A stretch of DNA of 64,000 nt, from positions 16,854 to 80,853 of the forward strand of contig CABSNK010000009.1 in NCBI GenBank assembly GCA_902479075.1, in the 5' to 3' direction. A program made the translations under genes and the position numbers. The stretch is from an uncultured Collinsella sp. GTDB lineage: Bacteria > Actinomycetota > Coriobacteriia > Coriobacteriales > Coriobacteriaceae. Each line of letters begins with the position of its first letter. The stretch's first letter is position 1. Below are positions 1 to 8,474 of this stretch, in pieces. The notes below the pieces were generated by a model that worked only from the letters and a program-made list of their open reading frames with translations, ran no database searches and was not told the DNA's origin.

Positions 1-401
1 ACGCCGAGCACGCCGGCGAGCTTGGTGACGATGGTGCAGCTGGAGCCCCAGGGCAGGCAGATGTAGTGCAGCGGGCCGGCGGTCTCGAAGTCGCCGATGC
101 GGTGATGATCGACAACGCCAAAGACCGTGGCGTCCTTAAGGCCGGCGACGGACTGGGCAGACTCGTTGTGGTCGGTGAGGACGACGAGCTGACCGGCCTC
201 GACGGACTCGATCACGCGGGGCTCGGCGATGCCGGCGTCGGCGAGCAGCTTGGCGGACTCGGCCGGAAGCTGACCAAGGGCGCAGGCCTCGTAGGTGTTG
301 CCGGCATACTCAACCTGGTTGAGCAGCTGGGACAGGACGACGGCGCTCATGATGGCGTCGTTATCGGGGTTCTGGTGACCAAAGACAAGAACGTTTGCCA
401 T
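1..401 (-). CDS. ppaC: Manganese-dependent inorganic pyrophosphatase (family II), N-terminal part
   Basis: Hydrolyses cytosolic pyrophosphate to phosphate, pulling biosynthetic reactions forward. Only the first 133 residues are in the window; the gene runs off the left edge. The DHH-family metal ligands are visible: H9, D13 and D15 in GHQNPDNDAI, D77 in LTDHNE, and the DHH triplet at 98-100. Spacing matches Bacillus-type PpaC closely. The ATG follows a GGAGG ribosome site by about five bases. The downstream active-site region and the substrate-binding C-terminal domain are not visible. Confidence 0.93.
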   Translation of the reverse strand, partial: MANVLVFGHQNPDNDAIMSAVVLSQLLNQVEYAGNTYEACALGQLPAESAKLLADAGIAEPRVIESVEAGQLVVLTDHNESAQSVAGLKDATVFGVVDHHRIGDFETAGPLHYICLPWGSSCTIVTKLAGVLG

Positions 402-534
402 GGATATCCTCCACTTGATATGTGTACTTGGACGTAGCTATGGTAGCACGCCGATGCCGAGCCTTCGCAGACGGAAGGGTCACGGCATATTTTGGGGCAG
501 GCATGGGGGCCAAGACTGTCCCTTTTGCACCGTG

Positions 535-557
535 TTGGTGCAAAGTAACCTGACCCC
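535..557. repeat. 23-bp dispersed repeat, copy 1
   Basis: This 23-bp sequence is the exact reverse complement of 12908-12930. It lies between the ppaC start and the ROK kinase stop, next to a small GCACC/GGTGC hairpin and a GACTGTCCC string that recurs in other gaps of this window. It looks like a short mobile or REP-like intergenic element. Function unknown. Confidence 0.75.
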
Positions 558-567
558 CTTGCACCAG

Positions 568-1521
568 CTATTTACCGGCGGCGCGCAGGGCTACGTAGGC
601 GGCACCGATGATGCCGGCGTCGTTTCCGAGCGAAGCGACCTTAATGGGCGTCTCGCGCGAGGCAGAGAGCGCGTACTGCTTAAAGTGCTCGCGAACCTTG
701 TCGAGATAAACATCGGCCGAAGCGGACGCGCCGCCACCGATCAGGAACATCTCGGGGTCGACCACGTTGGCGATAAGCGCCAGGGCGCGGCCAAGGTAGT
801 CGGCCATGGTGTCGGCTGCGGCCAGCGCGAGCTTGTCGCCCTCGCGGCAGGCCTGGAACACGTCCTTGGAATCGGAGGGGCCGGTGAGCTCAATGGGCTC
901 GACGCCCGCCTTCTTGCACTCGGCAAGGTAGTTGCTCACCACGCCGGTGGCGCTGGAATACTGCTCCAGATGGCCATGGCCGCCACAGCCGCAGGTGCGC
1001 TCCTCGGCCGGGTTCAGGCACATGTGGCCAATCTCGCCGCCGGCGCCCACAACGCCCGATACCACGTCGCCGTTAACGATAACGCCGCCGCCCACGCCGG
1101 TACCGATGGTGACCATCACCACGTTCTGCACGCCCTTGGCAGAACCGAGCCAGGCCTCGCCCATGGCAGCGGCGTTGGCATCGTTCTCATACTTAACGAC
1201 CGCATCGGGGCAGTGCTTCTGAATGGCGACCCTCAGCTCGGGCAGGTTAATGGCAATGTTGGCCTTGACCTTGGCATCGCCCGACGCCGGGATGGGACAC
1301 GGAACGGCCAGGCCAATGCCCGCCACAAAGGCACGCGGAATCTGTGCCTTGGCGACCACCTGGTCGATAGCCTCGGTCACCGCGGCAAAGCCCGCGGCGT
1401 CAACGATAGGAGGCGTGGGCACGCTGGCCTTGGCAAGCAGGTTGCCGTCCTCGTCGAACAGGCCCTCCTTAACCGAAGTGCCGCCGACGTCGATGCCGAT
1501 GTAGTACTGCTTAGGTTCCAT
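568..1521 (-). CDS. ROK-family sugar kinase (probable glucokinase)
   Basis: A 317-residue ROK kinase, expected to phosphorylate glucose (or a related hexose) with ATP in the cytoplasm. The N-terminal phosphate loop is GIDVGGTSVKEG, a second glycine-rich loop reads GTGVGGG, and the ROK zinc site is GHMCLN followed by CGCGGHGHLE. The ATG is preceded by GAAAGGTGG at good spacing, so this start is chosen over longer in-frame forms. It lies downstream of the cellobiose-type PTS operon but a strong terminator separates them. A role in using the free glucose released by the GH1 enzyme is an inference from position. Confidence 0.88.
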   Translation of the reverse strand: MEPKQYYIGIDVGGTSVKEGLFDEDGNLLAKASVPTPPIVDAAGFAAVTEAIDQVVAKAQIPRAFVAGIGLAVPCPIPASGDAKVKANIAINLPELRVAIQKHCPDAVVKYENDANAAAMGEAWLGSAKGVQNVVMVTIGTGVGGGVIVNGDVVSGVVGAGGEIGHMCLNPAEERTCGCGGHGHLEQYSSATGVVSNYLAECKKAGVEPIELTGPSDSKDVFQACREGDKLALAAADTMADYLGRALALIANVVDPEMFLIGGGASASADVYLDKVREHFKQYALSASRETPIKVASLGNDAGIIGAAYVALRAAGK

Positions 1522-1585
1522 GGGAGCCCACCTTTCTCGTTTAAACATTGCCTGTATGGTACCGCTCTCAAGGCAAAAACCTACC

Positions 1586-1614
1586 AAAAAGGGACAGGTT
1601 TGTTTTGGCAGGTT
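1586..1614. repeat. GGGACAGGTTTG...TTTTGGCAGGTT dispersed repeat
   Basis: An A-run followed by GGGACAGGTTTG and TTTTGGCAGGTT, just upstream of the ROK kinase start. The same words recur at 5475-5554 and 52806-52828. It is one of several short elements built around GGGACAG/GGCAGGTT in this window. Confidence 0.6.
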
Positions 1615-1666
1615 TTATCTGGGGTAACGCAATTGGCTGCCCAACAGGCCGCGCAAGACCATCCCC

Positions 1667-1704
1667 AAAAATAAAGGCGCCGGGAGGCGGAGGCTCCCGG
1701 CGCC
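1667..1704 (-). terminator. Intrinsic terminator after the PTS IIA gene
   Basis: A perfect 11-bp GC-rich stem (1676-1686 with 1694-1704, 7-nt loop) is followed on the minus strand by a T-rich tract. It sits 59 bp past the IIA stop, so the PTS operon probably ends here and the ROK kinase has its own transcript or depends on read-through. Confidence 0.9.
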
Positions 1705-1762
1705 CGTCAAAGGGACTATGTTGTCTGTTGGACCGCACGGTCCGTCGCGGCGATAACGCCGA

Positions 1763-2095
1763 CTAGGCCTGAAGTGCCTGCAGCTGCTTGTGAACCTCGA
1801 TGAGCTCCGTCGCCATGACGCGCATGGTCTCGGTGCCGGCCATCTGGTCCTCGGCATGCAGCAAAATCAACGGGGCCTCGCCGTTACGTTCGCCGTTGGC
1901 CTCCTTCTTCAGAAGCCCCATGTGAACATCGTGGCCACCGTTATAGGCCTCGTCGCCCTGCTTGATAAGCTCCTCGGCGGCGTCAAAATCGCCCTCCTTG
2001 GCCTTTTGCACGGCATTGATGTACATGCTCTTAGCGGTACCGACGTAGCTGATGATCTCAAAGCAGGTCATCTGCAGTTCGTTCATATCCTCCAT
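1763..2095 (-). CDS. PTS lactose/cellobiose-family IIA component
   Basis: Phosphocarrier that takes phosphate from HPr and passes it to the adjacent IIB. It is 110 residues long, usual for the family, mostly helical, with the phospho-acceptor histidine H80 in LILLHAEDQM. The ATG used lies 9 bp inside a possible GTG start at 2104 that would almost abut the IIB stop codon; another in-frame ATG six bases on follows a GGAGG too closely. The start is therefore uncertain by a few residues. Third gene of the IIC-IIB-IIA set. Confidence 0.92.
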   Translation of the reverse strand: MEDMNELQMTCFEIISYVGTAKSMYINAVQKAKEGDFDAAEELIKQGDEAYNGGHDVHMGLLKKEANGERNGEAPLILLHAEDQMAGTETMRVMATELIEVHKQLQALQA

Positions 2096-2104
2096 GCAGA
2101 GCAC

Positions 2105-2407
2105 CTAGCCCATCACGCTGACGCAGTGGTCGATGATGCCGGCAGCGTTCATGCGGCCGTAGTCGACCATGTTGATGACCTCGACCGGAAAACGACCGGC
2201 GGCCTCCTTCTCAAAATCGCCCTTGGTGTAGCCGATCTGCGGACCAAGCAGCAACATGTCGCACTCGTCCAGGTGATCGTGGGCCTCGTTCATGGGACGA
2301 GCCTCGACCTCAATATCCAGACCACGGTTTGCAACCTCGGCCTGCATCTTCTGGACCAGCAGGCTCGTGGACATACCGGCATTGCAGCAGAGCATGATCT
2401 TCTTCAT
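2105..2407 (-). CDS. PTS lactose/cellobiose-family IIB component
   Basis: A 100-residue cytoplasmic phosphotransfer protein that phosphorylates the sugar during transport through the adjacent IIC. The active site is the phosphocysteine C8 in CCNAGMSTS. The rest (LLLGPQIGY, a short C-terminal helix) matches cellobiose/chitobiose IIB proteins. The start has a GGAGGAAACC site just upstream. A 164-bp gap, unusually long inside this operon, separates it from IIC and contains a hairpin and a C9 run. Confidence 0.94.
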   Translation of the reverse strand: MKKIMLCCNAGMSTSLLVQKMQAEVANRGLDIEVEARPMNEAHDHLDECDMLLLGPQIGYTKGDFEKEAAGRFPVEVINMVDYGRMNAAGIIDHCVSVMG

Positions 2408-2476
2408 GGTTTCCTCCTTATAACTGCGCGGCGCGCAGACGACAACTGGTTTTATTCCTTGCGGCTATTGTGCCCA

Positions 2477-2542
2477 CCCCCCCCCTGCATCTTTACACAA
2501 GGGAGAGAGCCGCGGGCACCGGCGCCGCGTACCGGCGCCCGC
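2477..2542 (-). other. Intercistronic hairpin and C9 tract between IIC and IIB
   Basis: Positions 2512-2522 and 2532-2542 form an 11-bp GC-rich stem with one A/C mismatch and a 9-nt loop, between the IIC stop and the IIB start. It lacks a T-run, so it is more likely a processing or mRNA-stability element than a full terminator. A run of nine C (2477-2485) lies between it and the IIB ribosome site and could vary in length by slippage. Confidence 0.6.
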
Positions 2543-2571
2543 AAAGGTGAAAGGGACGAACGTTAGGCGTT

Positions 2572-3915
2572 CTACTCGGCGAGAGCCTCCTGCTTGGCGA
2601 TTGCCTTCTCGGAAATCTTCATAAAGGGCAGGTAGACGGCCATGCCAATGACAATCTCGATAGCCTGCCACACGCCAGCGCGCCAGTCAAAGCCCGTAGC
2701 GAGCAGGGCATTGATGACGGGAGGCATGGTCCAGGGCACCTGGGCGATGCAGGGGCTGATGATGCCTGCGCAGGTAAGGCCATAGGTGATGCCGATGAAC
2801 AGGTCGGGAAGGAGGACAAACGGGATCATGAGCGGCAGGTTGTACACGATGGGGTAACCGTAGATAACCGGCTCGTTGATGTTGAACAGACCAGGCAGGA
2901 TAGCCATCTTGGAAACGGTCTCGGAAGCCTTGTTCTTGGAGAACAGGAGCGTGTCGAGCAGGAGCATGAGGGTGCAGCCCGAGCCGCCGATGAGGGCGAA
3001 GCTGTTAACGATCTGCATGTTCATGTAGTGATCGGGCTGGATGGTGCCACCGGCGGCAAAGGTAGCCATGTTGTCGACGATGAGCATGGTCAGGATCGGC
3101 TCGACGGTAGCGCCAGAGATGGTGGACTGGTGAATACCGACGCAGAACAGCAGGTTAGCAAGGGTGTAGATGAGGATAACAGCCCACGGACCAGCGTTCA
3201 TGATGCTCTTGAGCGGGTTGGAGATGCACGTGGAGATGATGGTGCACAGATCGGTGCCGGCGCACACGGCGAGCAGGGCTGCGGCAAGAGCGAAGATTGC
3301 GAGGTTGAGCAGCATCGGGATCATGACGTTGAAGGAGTTGGAGACCGCGGGAGGCACGCCCTCGCCCAGCTTAACCTTGAGCTTCTCGACGCCAGAAATC
3401 TTGATGAAGAGCGAGACGGAAAGCAGGGCGATGATAATAGCCGAGAACAGACCGTTGGTGCCGGTGTTGGCAGTCGAAAGGGCGCCCGTGACCTCGGCGG
3501 AGGTGATCTTGTCGGTGAGCAGTGGGCTCGTGGCGGCAAGCGTGGCGGTGATCTGCTGCGGCATCATGATGACGAAGGCAGAGATAGCGACGACCATGCA
3601 AGCAAGCGGATTATCGAAGCGCTTGTTCTTAGCGAGGCTGTAGCCAATCAATCCGGCCAAGATAATGGCAGAGACGTTGAGGGTGCCCAGCGTAATCGCC
3701 GAACCCCACGTCTGAAGGTTGGCAAGGCCCGCCGCATCGAGCGGGAACAGAGGGAACACGACGTTGTTAATAAGAACCGCGATACCCGCAAGGATATAGA
3801 GCGGCGTGATGGTCGCGAAGGCGTCACGCAGGGAACGCAGGTGAACCTGGTTTCCCACCTTCGCAGAGACCTCGGCAAACTTGTCGAGGAAGCTCTTTCC
3901 GTTGTCACTGGCCAT
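2572..3915 (-). CDS. PTS lactose/cellobiose-family IIC permease
   Basis: A 447-residue integral membrane permease that binds and translocates the sugar while IIB phosphorylates it. It shows the family's run of hydrophobic segments and the motif NEPVIYGYPIVYNLPLMIPF. A cytosolic amphipathic N-terminus (SFLDKFAEVSAKVGNQVHLRS) is typical. The gene follows the GH1 glycosidase by about 120 bp with no terminator seen. Substrate is probably cellobiose or another beta-diglucoside, judged from family and neighbours; the family also covers lactose, chitobiose and aryl-glucosides. Confidence 0.93.
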   Translation of the reverse strand: MASDNGKSFLDKFAEVSAKVGNQVHLRSLRDAFATITPLYILAGIAVLINNVVFPLFPLDAAGLANLQTWGSAITLGTLNVSAIILAGLIGYSLAKNKRFDNPLACMVVAISAFVIMMPQQITATLAATSPLLTDKITSAEVTGALSTANTGTNGLFSAIIIALLSVSLFIKISGVEKLKVKLGEGVPPAVSNSFNVMIPMLLNLAIFALAAALLAVCAGTDLCTIISTCISNPLKSIMNAGPWAVILIYTLANLLFCVGIHQSTISGATVEPILTMLIVDNMATFAAGGTIQPDHYMNMQIVNSFALIGGSGCTLMLLLDTLLFSKNKASETVSKMAILPGLFNINEPVIYGYPIVYNLPLMIPFVLLPDLFIGITYGLTCAGIISPCIAQVPWTMPPVINALLATGFDWRAGVWQAIEIVIGMAVYLPFMKISEKAIAKQEALAE

Positions 3916-4034
3916 GATTGCTCCTAACTTTCAAATCCGGCCTTTCCTATGCGCACGGTGGTCTGTCGCCCTCTGCCACCAGATGTGCCATGTGTTGCGC
4001 GCGGCGGCGCGCGGTCTGGACGTTCGTCCGGTCG

Positions 4035-5435
4035 CTAATCAACCACGTGGGTCGTGGCGACCTGTTTGAGCCAGGCCGCCGACTTCTTAAGACGGCGCTT
4101 ATAGCCATCCATCAGATCGACCTCGACAAAGCCATAGCGATTCTTAAAGGCATTGGCCCAAGACCAGTTATCGATGACGGCCCAATAATGGTATCCGCGG
4201 CACTTGGCGCCCTCGTCGATGGCCTTGGCCACCCACTCCAGGTGCTGACGTACAAAGTCGACGCGGTAGTCATCCTGGATGGTTCCTTCGGCGTCACGGT
4301 TCTTGTATTCGTCCATGATGCCGATGCCGTTCTCGGAAACGAACCACTCAAGATCGGGGTAGTTCTTAGCGCAGTCCATGCCAAAGTCGTAGAGGCCCTG
4401 CGGGTAGATCTCCCAGCCGCGGCTCTCGTTCATAACGGCGTCGGGCCATACGTACTCGTCGGCAAAGTGCGGCAGGCCGTACTGGTCGACCTTGCTCGCC
4501 GGCGCCTGAACACGCGTGGGGTGGTAGTAGTTGCAGCCTAGCCAGTCGACAACACCCTGCTTGAGGATCTCTTGGTCGCCGGCGCGGAACGGGAGCTTAA
4601 CGCCGCCCTCGGCCAGGCTGTCGAGCACGTCGGCAGGAAGCTCGCCCTTGGTGATGAGGTCGAGCCACCAGCGGTTGTTGATGCCGCTGGTCATGCGCAC
4701 GGCCTCGAGGTCCGCCTCGCTGGGGTTCTCCTTGGTGTAGACCGGGGTAAAGCAGTTGATCATGCCGATCTTGGCATCGGCGCGAATAGCGCCCTCGTCA
4801 TAGGCGCGACGATAGTTGGCCACGGCCAGCGCGTGCGCCAGCGAGATGTGATACTGCACGGTGCGGGCGCGGTTGAAGTCGTGGAGCTGCGGGAACCACA
4901 CGCCCTCCTGATAGCGCTGCTCGGGCTCGACGATGGGCTCGTTAAAGGTGAACCAGTACTTAATCTCCTGGCCAAACTCGTGGAAGGCGACGTCGGCGTA
5001 ATGCGCGTAAGCCTCGACAACCTCACGGCTCTCCCAGCCGCCACGGTTAAAGAGGTAGGTGGGCATGTCAAAGTGGTACAAGTTGACAAACGGCTCCAAG
5101 CCGGCTTCGCGAGAGGCGCGGAACAACTCGTGATACCACGCGGCACCTTCCTCGTTGAGGTTGCCGTCGGCATCGAGCAGACGGCTCCACTGGATGGAAG
5201 TGCGATAGGTATCCAGACCCAAGTCCTTCAAAATGCGAAGGTCTTCCTGGTACTTGGCCATAAAGTCATTGCCGGCGTAAGAGCCAACGCGGTTGTAGAA
5301 CGAACCCAGATCCTGGATGGACCAGGTGTCCCACAGGTTCTCGAGCTTGCCGCCCTGGTTCCACTGACCCTCAGTCTGCGGGCCGGACATAGCAGCGCCA
5401 AAGAAGAAGTCGTTGGGCAGCTGATACTGTGCCAT
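4035..5435 (-). CDS. GH1 beta-glucosidase / 6-phospho-beta-glucosidase
   Basis: A 466-residue GH1 TIM-barrel hydrolase that splits beta-glucosides, probably the phosphorylated disaccharide delivered by the adjacent PTS. The acid/base glutamate is in TFNEP and the nucleophile in SENGIG; the entry motif FFFGAAMSGPQTEG is also present. The C-terminal loop (GYKRRLKKSAAW) does not show a clear Ser-x-Lys-x-Tyr phosphate-binding pattern, so hydrolysis of an unphosphorylated glucoside cannot be excluded. The ATG follows GAGGAC at good spacing; a TTG just upstream is also in frame. First gene of the operon, divergent from the GntR regulator. Confidence 0.93.
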   Translation of the reverse strand: MAQYQLPNDFFFGAAMSGPQTEGQWNQGGKLENLWDTWSIQDLGSFYNRVGSYAGNDFMAKYQEDLRILKDLGLDTYRTSIQWSRLLDADGNLNEEGAAWYHELFRASREAGLEPFVNLYHFDMPTYLFNRGGWESREVVEAYAHYADVAFHEFGQEIKYWFTFNEPIVEPEQRYQEGVWFPQLHDFNRARTVQYHISLAHALAVANYRRAYDEGAIRADAKIGMINCFTPVYTKENPSEADLEAVRMTSGINNRWWLDLITKGELPADVLDSLAEGGVKLPFRAGDQEILKQGVVDWLGCNYYHPTRVQAPASKVDQYGLPHFADEYVWPDAVMNESRGWEIYPQGLYDFGMDCAKNYPDLEWFVSENGIGIMDEYKNRDAEGTIQDDYRVDFVRQHLEWVAKAIDEGAKCRGYHYWAVIDNWSWANAFKNRYGFVEVDLMDGYKRRLKKSAAWLKQVATTHVVD

Positions 5436-5474
5436 CAAAGTCCTCGCTTTCGTGTTCTAGAGCTTCCGGTTGGA

Positions 5475-5554
5475 GACGGGTTTGCTTTGGCAGGTTATCC
5501 GGCGCGGGCGCGCACCGGCCATACCGATATCCAACCCGCCAAAACAAAACCGTC
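5475..5554. repeat. REP-like imperfect palindrome
   Basis: The left arm 5475-5496 and right arm 5533-5554 are near-reverse complements built on GACGGGTTTG and TTTTGGCGGGTT. The sequence between them is GC-rich. It lies just upstream of the GH1 start, in the divergent control region, and belongs to the dispersed family also seen at 1586 and 52806. Confidence 0.7.
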
Positions 5555-5602
5555 CCCAAACGGTCGATCCTGTTGTGCGGAAGGATTCCGTTCGTTGCTC
5601 AA

Positions 5603-5709
5603 ACTATAGCGCTCTAATTTTAAAAGTAAAGCGTCTTTTTCTTTTTTCTTTCTCGAACTTCTTAGATAAAAGTAATATGGATGCCCTGTTGAGGGTTATA
5701 CTTACTTTT
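5603..5709. promoter_or_regulatory. Divergent promoters with three AAAAGTAA-type operator candidates
   Basis: AAAAGTAA occurs at 5622-5629 and 5668-5675 and in inverted form (TTACTTTT) at 5702-5709. On the minus strand a TATAGT -10 candidate lies at 5603-5608, with the first AAAAGTAA over the expected -35. On the plus strand a TATACT -10 candidate lies at 5697-5702, with the inverted copy at the expected start site of the GntR gene. The layout suggests the GntR protein controls both the glucoside operon and itself; this is inferred. Confidence 0.5.
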
Positions 5710-5739
5710 TGTATTCATATATGTCGGAAAGGAGGTTCC

Positions 5740-6459
5740 ATGATTCCCAAATACGAGGCGATCGCTGCGGATATCCGTCGAAGCATCGAGAACGGCGCTC
5801 TAAAGCCGGGCGATAAGCTTCCCACCGTCGTTGAGTTCTGCGAGCTCTATAGCGTTTCCAAAATCACCGCCAAACGAGCTATCGAGCAAATCACCGAGGA
5901 AGGTCTTATTACCAGCCGTCGTGGATCGGGTACCTACGTTAAGGACACGGCGGGACTTCCCGGCCAGGCGTTTTTCCAGGGCAAAAACGACCGTGCCCAG
6001 GGTTTTTCGTATGAGCACCGCGGGGAGAAGGTGACCTCGGTGGTCTACGATTTCTCGATCGTTAATCCACCAGCGGACATCGCAGCCCAGCTGGGAATTG
6101 CCGAGGATGACTTTGCCTACCACATCGTGCGCGTGCGTCAGGCCGACGAGAAGCCCATCGTTATCGAGTACACCTACATGCCCCTCGAGCTGATTCCGGG
6201 CCTTAAAAAGAAGGACCTGTATGGATCGGTCTACCGCTTTGTCCGCGAGCAATGCGGGCTGAAGATTTCGAGCTTCCACCGTACCATTCGCGCCGTGGCA
6301 GCAACCGAGGAAGAAGCCGAGCGCCTGGACACCAAGCCTAGCTCTCCCCTGCTCGAGCTCACCCAGATTGGCTTTTTGGACAGCGGCGCCGCCTTTGAGT
6401 ATTCGGTCTCGCGCAACGTTGGCGACCGCTTTGAGTTGCACAACGTAACGTTGGCATAG
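5740..6459 (+). CDS. GntR/HutC-family transcriptional regulator (UTRA domain)
   Basis: A 239-residue regulator with an N-terminal GntR winged helix (about residues 1-68, with SVSKITAKRAIEQITEEGLI and RRGSGTYV) and a C-terminal UTRA effector domain (about 90-235). It is divergent from the GH1-PTS operon, so it probably senses a phosphorylated glucoside and regulates that operon. The start is fixed by a strong GGAAAGGAGG five bases upstream of the ATG. Confidence 0.93.
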   Translation: MIPKYEAIAADIRRSIENGALKPGDKLPTVVEFCELYSVSKITAKRAIEQITEEGLITSRRGSGTYVKDTAGLPGQAFFQGKNDRAQGFSYEHRGEKVTSVVYDFSIVNPPADIAAQLGIAEDDFAYHIVRVRQADEKPIVIEYTYMPLELIPGLKKKDLYGSVYRFVREQCGLKISSFHRTIRAVAATEEEAERLDTKPSSPLLELTQIGFLDSGAAFEYSVSRNVGDRFELHNVTLA

Positions 6460-6532
6460 GTTTTTGTAGTCATGCGGGCGCTCGCTTTGAGCTGTTTTAT
6501 GCAGCGCCCGCGCAACACAATGGGGTATGAAT

Positions 6533-7465
6533 ATGTCCGATTTGATTAAACTCACACCGATCTTTCACGAGAAGATCTGGGGCGGTCGCCAGCTCGAAAC
6601 CGTATTTGGCTACGACATTCCCGATGGACCCATCGGTGAGTGTTGGGCCATCTCGGCCCACCCCAACGGTGACTGCCAGATTGCGGAGGGCCCGTATGTA
6701 GGCCACACGCTTTCGTGGCTGTGGGCCGAGCACCGCGAGCTCTTTGGCAACTGCGAGGGCAAGGAGTTCCCGCTGCTCATTAAGATTCTGGACGCCAAGG
6801 ACGACCTTTCAATCCAGATTCATCCCAACGACGAGTACGCCGCCAAGCACGAGAACGGCAGCCTGGGCAAAACCGAGTGCTGGTATGTGCTGGACTGCGA
6901 GCCCGGCGCCACAATCATCGTCGGCCAGCGTGCCAAGGACCGCGCCGAGGCCGCACAGATGATCGAGGAAGGACGTTGGGACGACATGCTCAACGTGCTG
7001 CCGATTCACAAGGGCGACTTTTTCCAGATTGATTCCGGCACCGTGCACGCCATCAAGACCGGCACGCTCATTTTGGAGACGCAGCAGTCGAGCGACGTGA
7101 CGTATCGTCTGTACGACTACGACCGTCCCGGCACCGATGGCAAGCTGCGCCCGCTGCACATTGAGCAGAGCCTCGACTGCATCGACTTTGATGCTCAGGC
7201 TCCGACCGACGGCACGGTGACCGCGCCCGAGGTCGACGGCGTGACCGAGCTCGAGTCTAACTCCTGCTACACCGTCGATCGCGTGTGCGTCGACGGCAGC
7301 AAGACCCTCGACCAGCGCTGGCCCTTCATGTGCCTTTCGGTCATCGACGGCGAAGGCACCGTCTGCGGCGACCCCGTCCACAAAGGCAGCCACCTGCTGG
7401 CCCCGAGCACCGTCAGCTCCATTGACCTCGAAGGCAAGACGGAACTGATCATCAGCCACCTGTAG
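6533..7465 (+). CDS. manA: Mannose-6-phosphate isomerase, class I
   Basis: A 310-residue cupin-fold zinc isomerase interconverting mannose 6-phosphate and fructose 6-phosphate. Recognisable segments are IFHEKIWGGRQLE at the N-terminus, LLIKILDAKDDLSIQIHPND (metal-binding Q and H), KTECWYVLD, and GTVHAIKTG. Length matches the short Firmicutes-type enzymes. GGGGT sits 7 bases before this ATG; an in-frame ATG six bases upstream is too close to it. It stands alone after the GntR gene. Confidence 0.93.
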   Translation: MSDLIKLTPIFHEKIWGGRQLETVFGYDIPDGPIGECWAISAHPNGDCQIAEGPYVGHTLSWLWAEHRELFGNCEGKEFPLLIKILDAKDDLSIQIHPNDEYAAKHENGSLGKTECWYVLDCEPGATIIVGQRAKDRAEAAQMIEEGRWDDMLNVLPIHKGDFFQIDSGTVHAIKTGTLILETQQSSDVTYRLYDYDRPGTDGKLRPLHIEQSLDCIDFDAQAPTDGTVTAPEVDGVTELESNSCYTVDRVCVDGSKTLDQRWPFMCLSVIDGEGTVCGDPVHKGSHLLAPSTVSSIDLEGKTELIISHL

Positions 7466-7482
7466 GCCACCGGTCCCCAAGC

Positions 7483-7613
7483 GCTCGCCGGGACGGGGCG
7501 CGGGGTTTGGTCGCCTGCTCGGACAGTCCTGCTCGCACGGAGAGCACATTAAGTGCTCTCCGGCTCGTGCGGAACTCGCGATCGACCAAACCCCCGCGCC
7601 CGTCCCGGCGAGC
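7483..7613. repeat. Long palindromic element, family A copy 1
   Basis: A 131-bp near-palindrome. Its 85-bp core (7506-7590, from TTTGGTCG to CGACCAAA) is identical base for base, in inverted orientation, to 9742-9826. The core centre is a GGAGAGCAC/GTGCTCTCC hairpin. Outside the core the arms GCTCGCCGGGACGGG and CCCGTCCCGGCGAGC are perfectly complementary but differ in sequence from the arms of copy 2. With copy 2 it brackets the AbiE-like gene pair. Confidence 0.9.
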
Positions 7614-7645
7614 CTCTGGCTAGTAACGACAATCAAAAAGCAACA

Positions 7646-7681
7646 AGGGGCTCCCCCCGTTCATCAAACGGGAGAGCCCCT
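7646..7681 (-). terminator. Terminator-like hairpin after the AbiEii-like gene
   Basis: AGGGGCTC pairs with GAGCCCCT around an inner CCCGTT/AACGGG pairing, followed on the minus strand by a moderately T-rich tract. A close relative of the same hairpin is found at 9596-9629 on the other side of the toxin-antitoxin pair. Confidence 0.7.
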
Positions 7682-7706
7682 CGCCATACATAACGAATCA
7701 AGGTGC

Positions 7707-8474
7707 CTATAGGTAGACCTTTTCGAGAAACGATAATGTGTCCTGAAGACGCGCTCTCTCTTTACGATCGGTCTGCCGATTTACATAAGAAGAAAAGTCC
7801 GCAAAGAAGTCTCCGGCATCAGCCCTCATTTGCTCTATTAGCTCCAAGCGAGCCGAAGGCGGCAACAAACCCGCAAGTCGAACAATATCCGAGCGATGCT
7901 TTCGTCGATCTTTATCGTTGCAATGGCGCCCTTCTTCATAGCTCCTATTGATATCAATGTGTGCACGCATCTTGAGGGGAATGATATGGAGCGCATCGAG
8001 CAACGTAATGCCCTCTACGTTCGTTGCGTTGTCGCGAATAAATTCGTAGTAGCCATCGTCGAGAATAATTGCCGAAAGACTTGATACGGCCCCGTCAAAG
8101 GAAAGAGGTGCCACTTCGCTCGTTTCATCTTCGAGCACAAAATCAGGATGTCGGGCAAATAGCTCAATTTGGCCGGGATAGTCTAGGACTTGCCTTGATC
8201 CTTCGGGCAAACAGAACCGATAGTAAGTGCACCTTCCATCGCCGACCTTTCCAGTCTCATATCCGGCAGCTTTGATAAATGCCCACAATGCAGTGGCGAA
8301 TTCAACGCCTTTCCCATCAACAATTACGACGACATCCAAGTCTTCAGTAGCTCTAAACGAATCGCCCTCATTGTCAAATAGAACGCTGCAGGCCCCTCCA
8401 CCAATAAGGACGTAACCGCCTTTACAGCCGCTCATGGCATCGGCAAATCGCTCTATTCCCCTCACTTTTGACAT
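7707..8474 (-). CDS. AbiEii/AbiGii-like nucleotidyltransferase toxin
   Basis: A 255-residue protein with a polymerase-beta-like nucleotidyltransferase signature near the N-terminus: VLIGGGACSVLF, then RATEDLDVVV carrying the Asp-x-Asp-type metal site. AbiEii toxins transfer nucleotides to RNA acceptors and stop growth; this is family knowledge, not shown here. The gene overlaps its upstream partner by 13 bp, the usual antitoxin-then-toxin order of AbiE systems. The ATG follows AGGAGGACGAT. The pair may act in phage abortive infection or element maintenance. Confidence 0.75.
   Translation of the reverse strand: MSKVRGIERFADAMSGCKGGYVLIGGGACSVLFDNEGDSFRATEDLDVVVIVDGKGVEFATALWAFIKAAGYETGKVGDGRCTYYRFCLPEGSRQVLDYPGQIELFARHPDFVLEDETSEVAPLSFDGAVSSLSAIILDDGYYEFIRDNATNVEGITLLDALHIIPLKMRAHIDINRSYEEGRHCNDKDRRKHRSDIVRLAGLLPPSARLELIEQMRADAGDFFADFSSYVNRQTDRKERARLQDTLSFLEKVYL

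Noticed and set aside
3028..3927. Long plus-strand frame opposite the PTS IIC gene
   Set aside because: Antisense shadow of a real gene in GC-rich DNA. The same applies to long frames opposite uppP, purH, eno, hisA, hisD, hisZG and the SIS gene.
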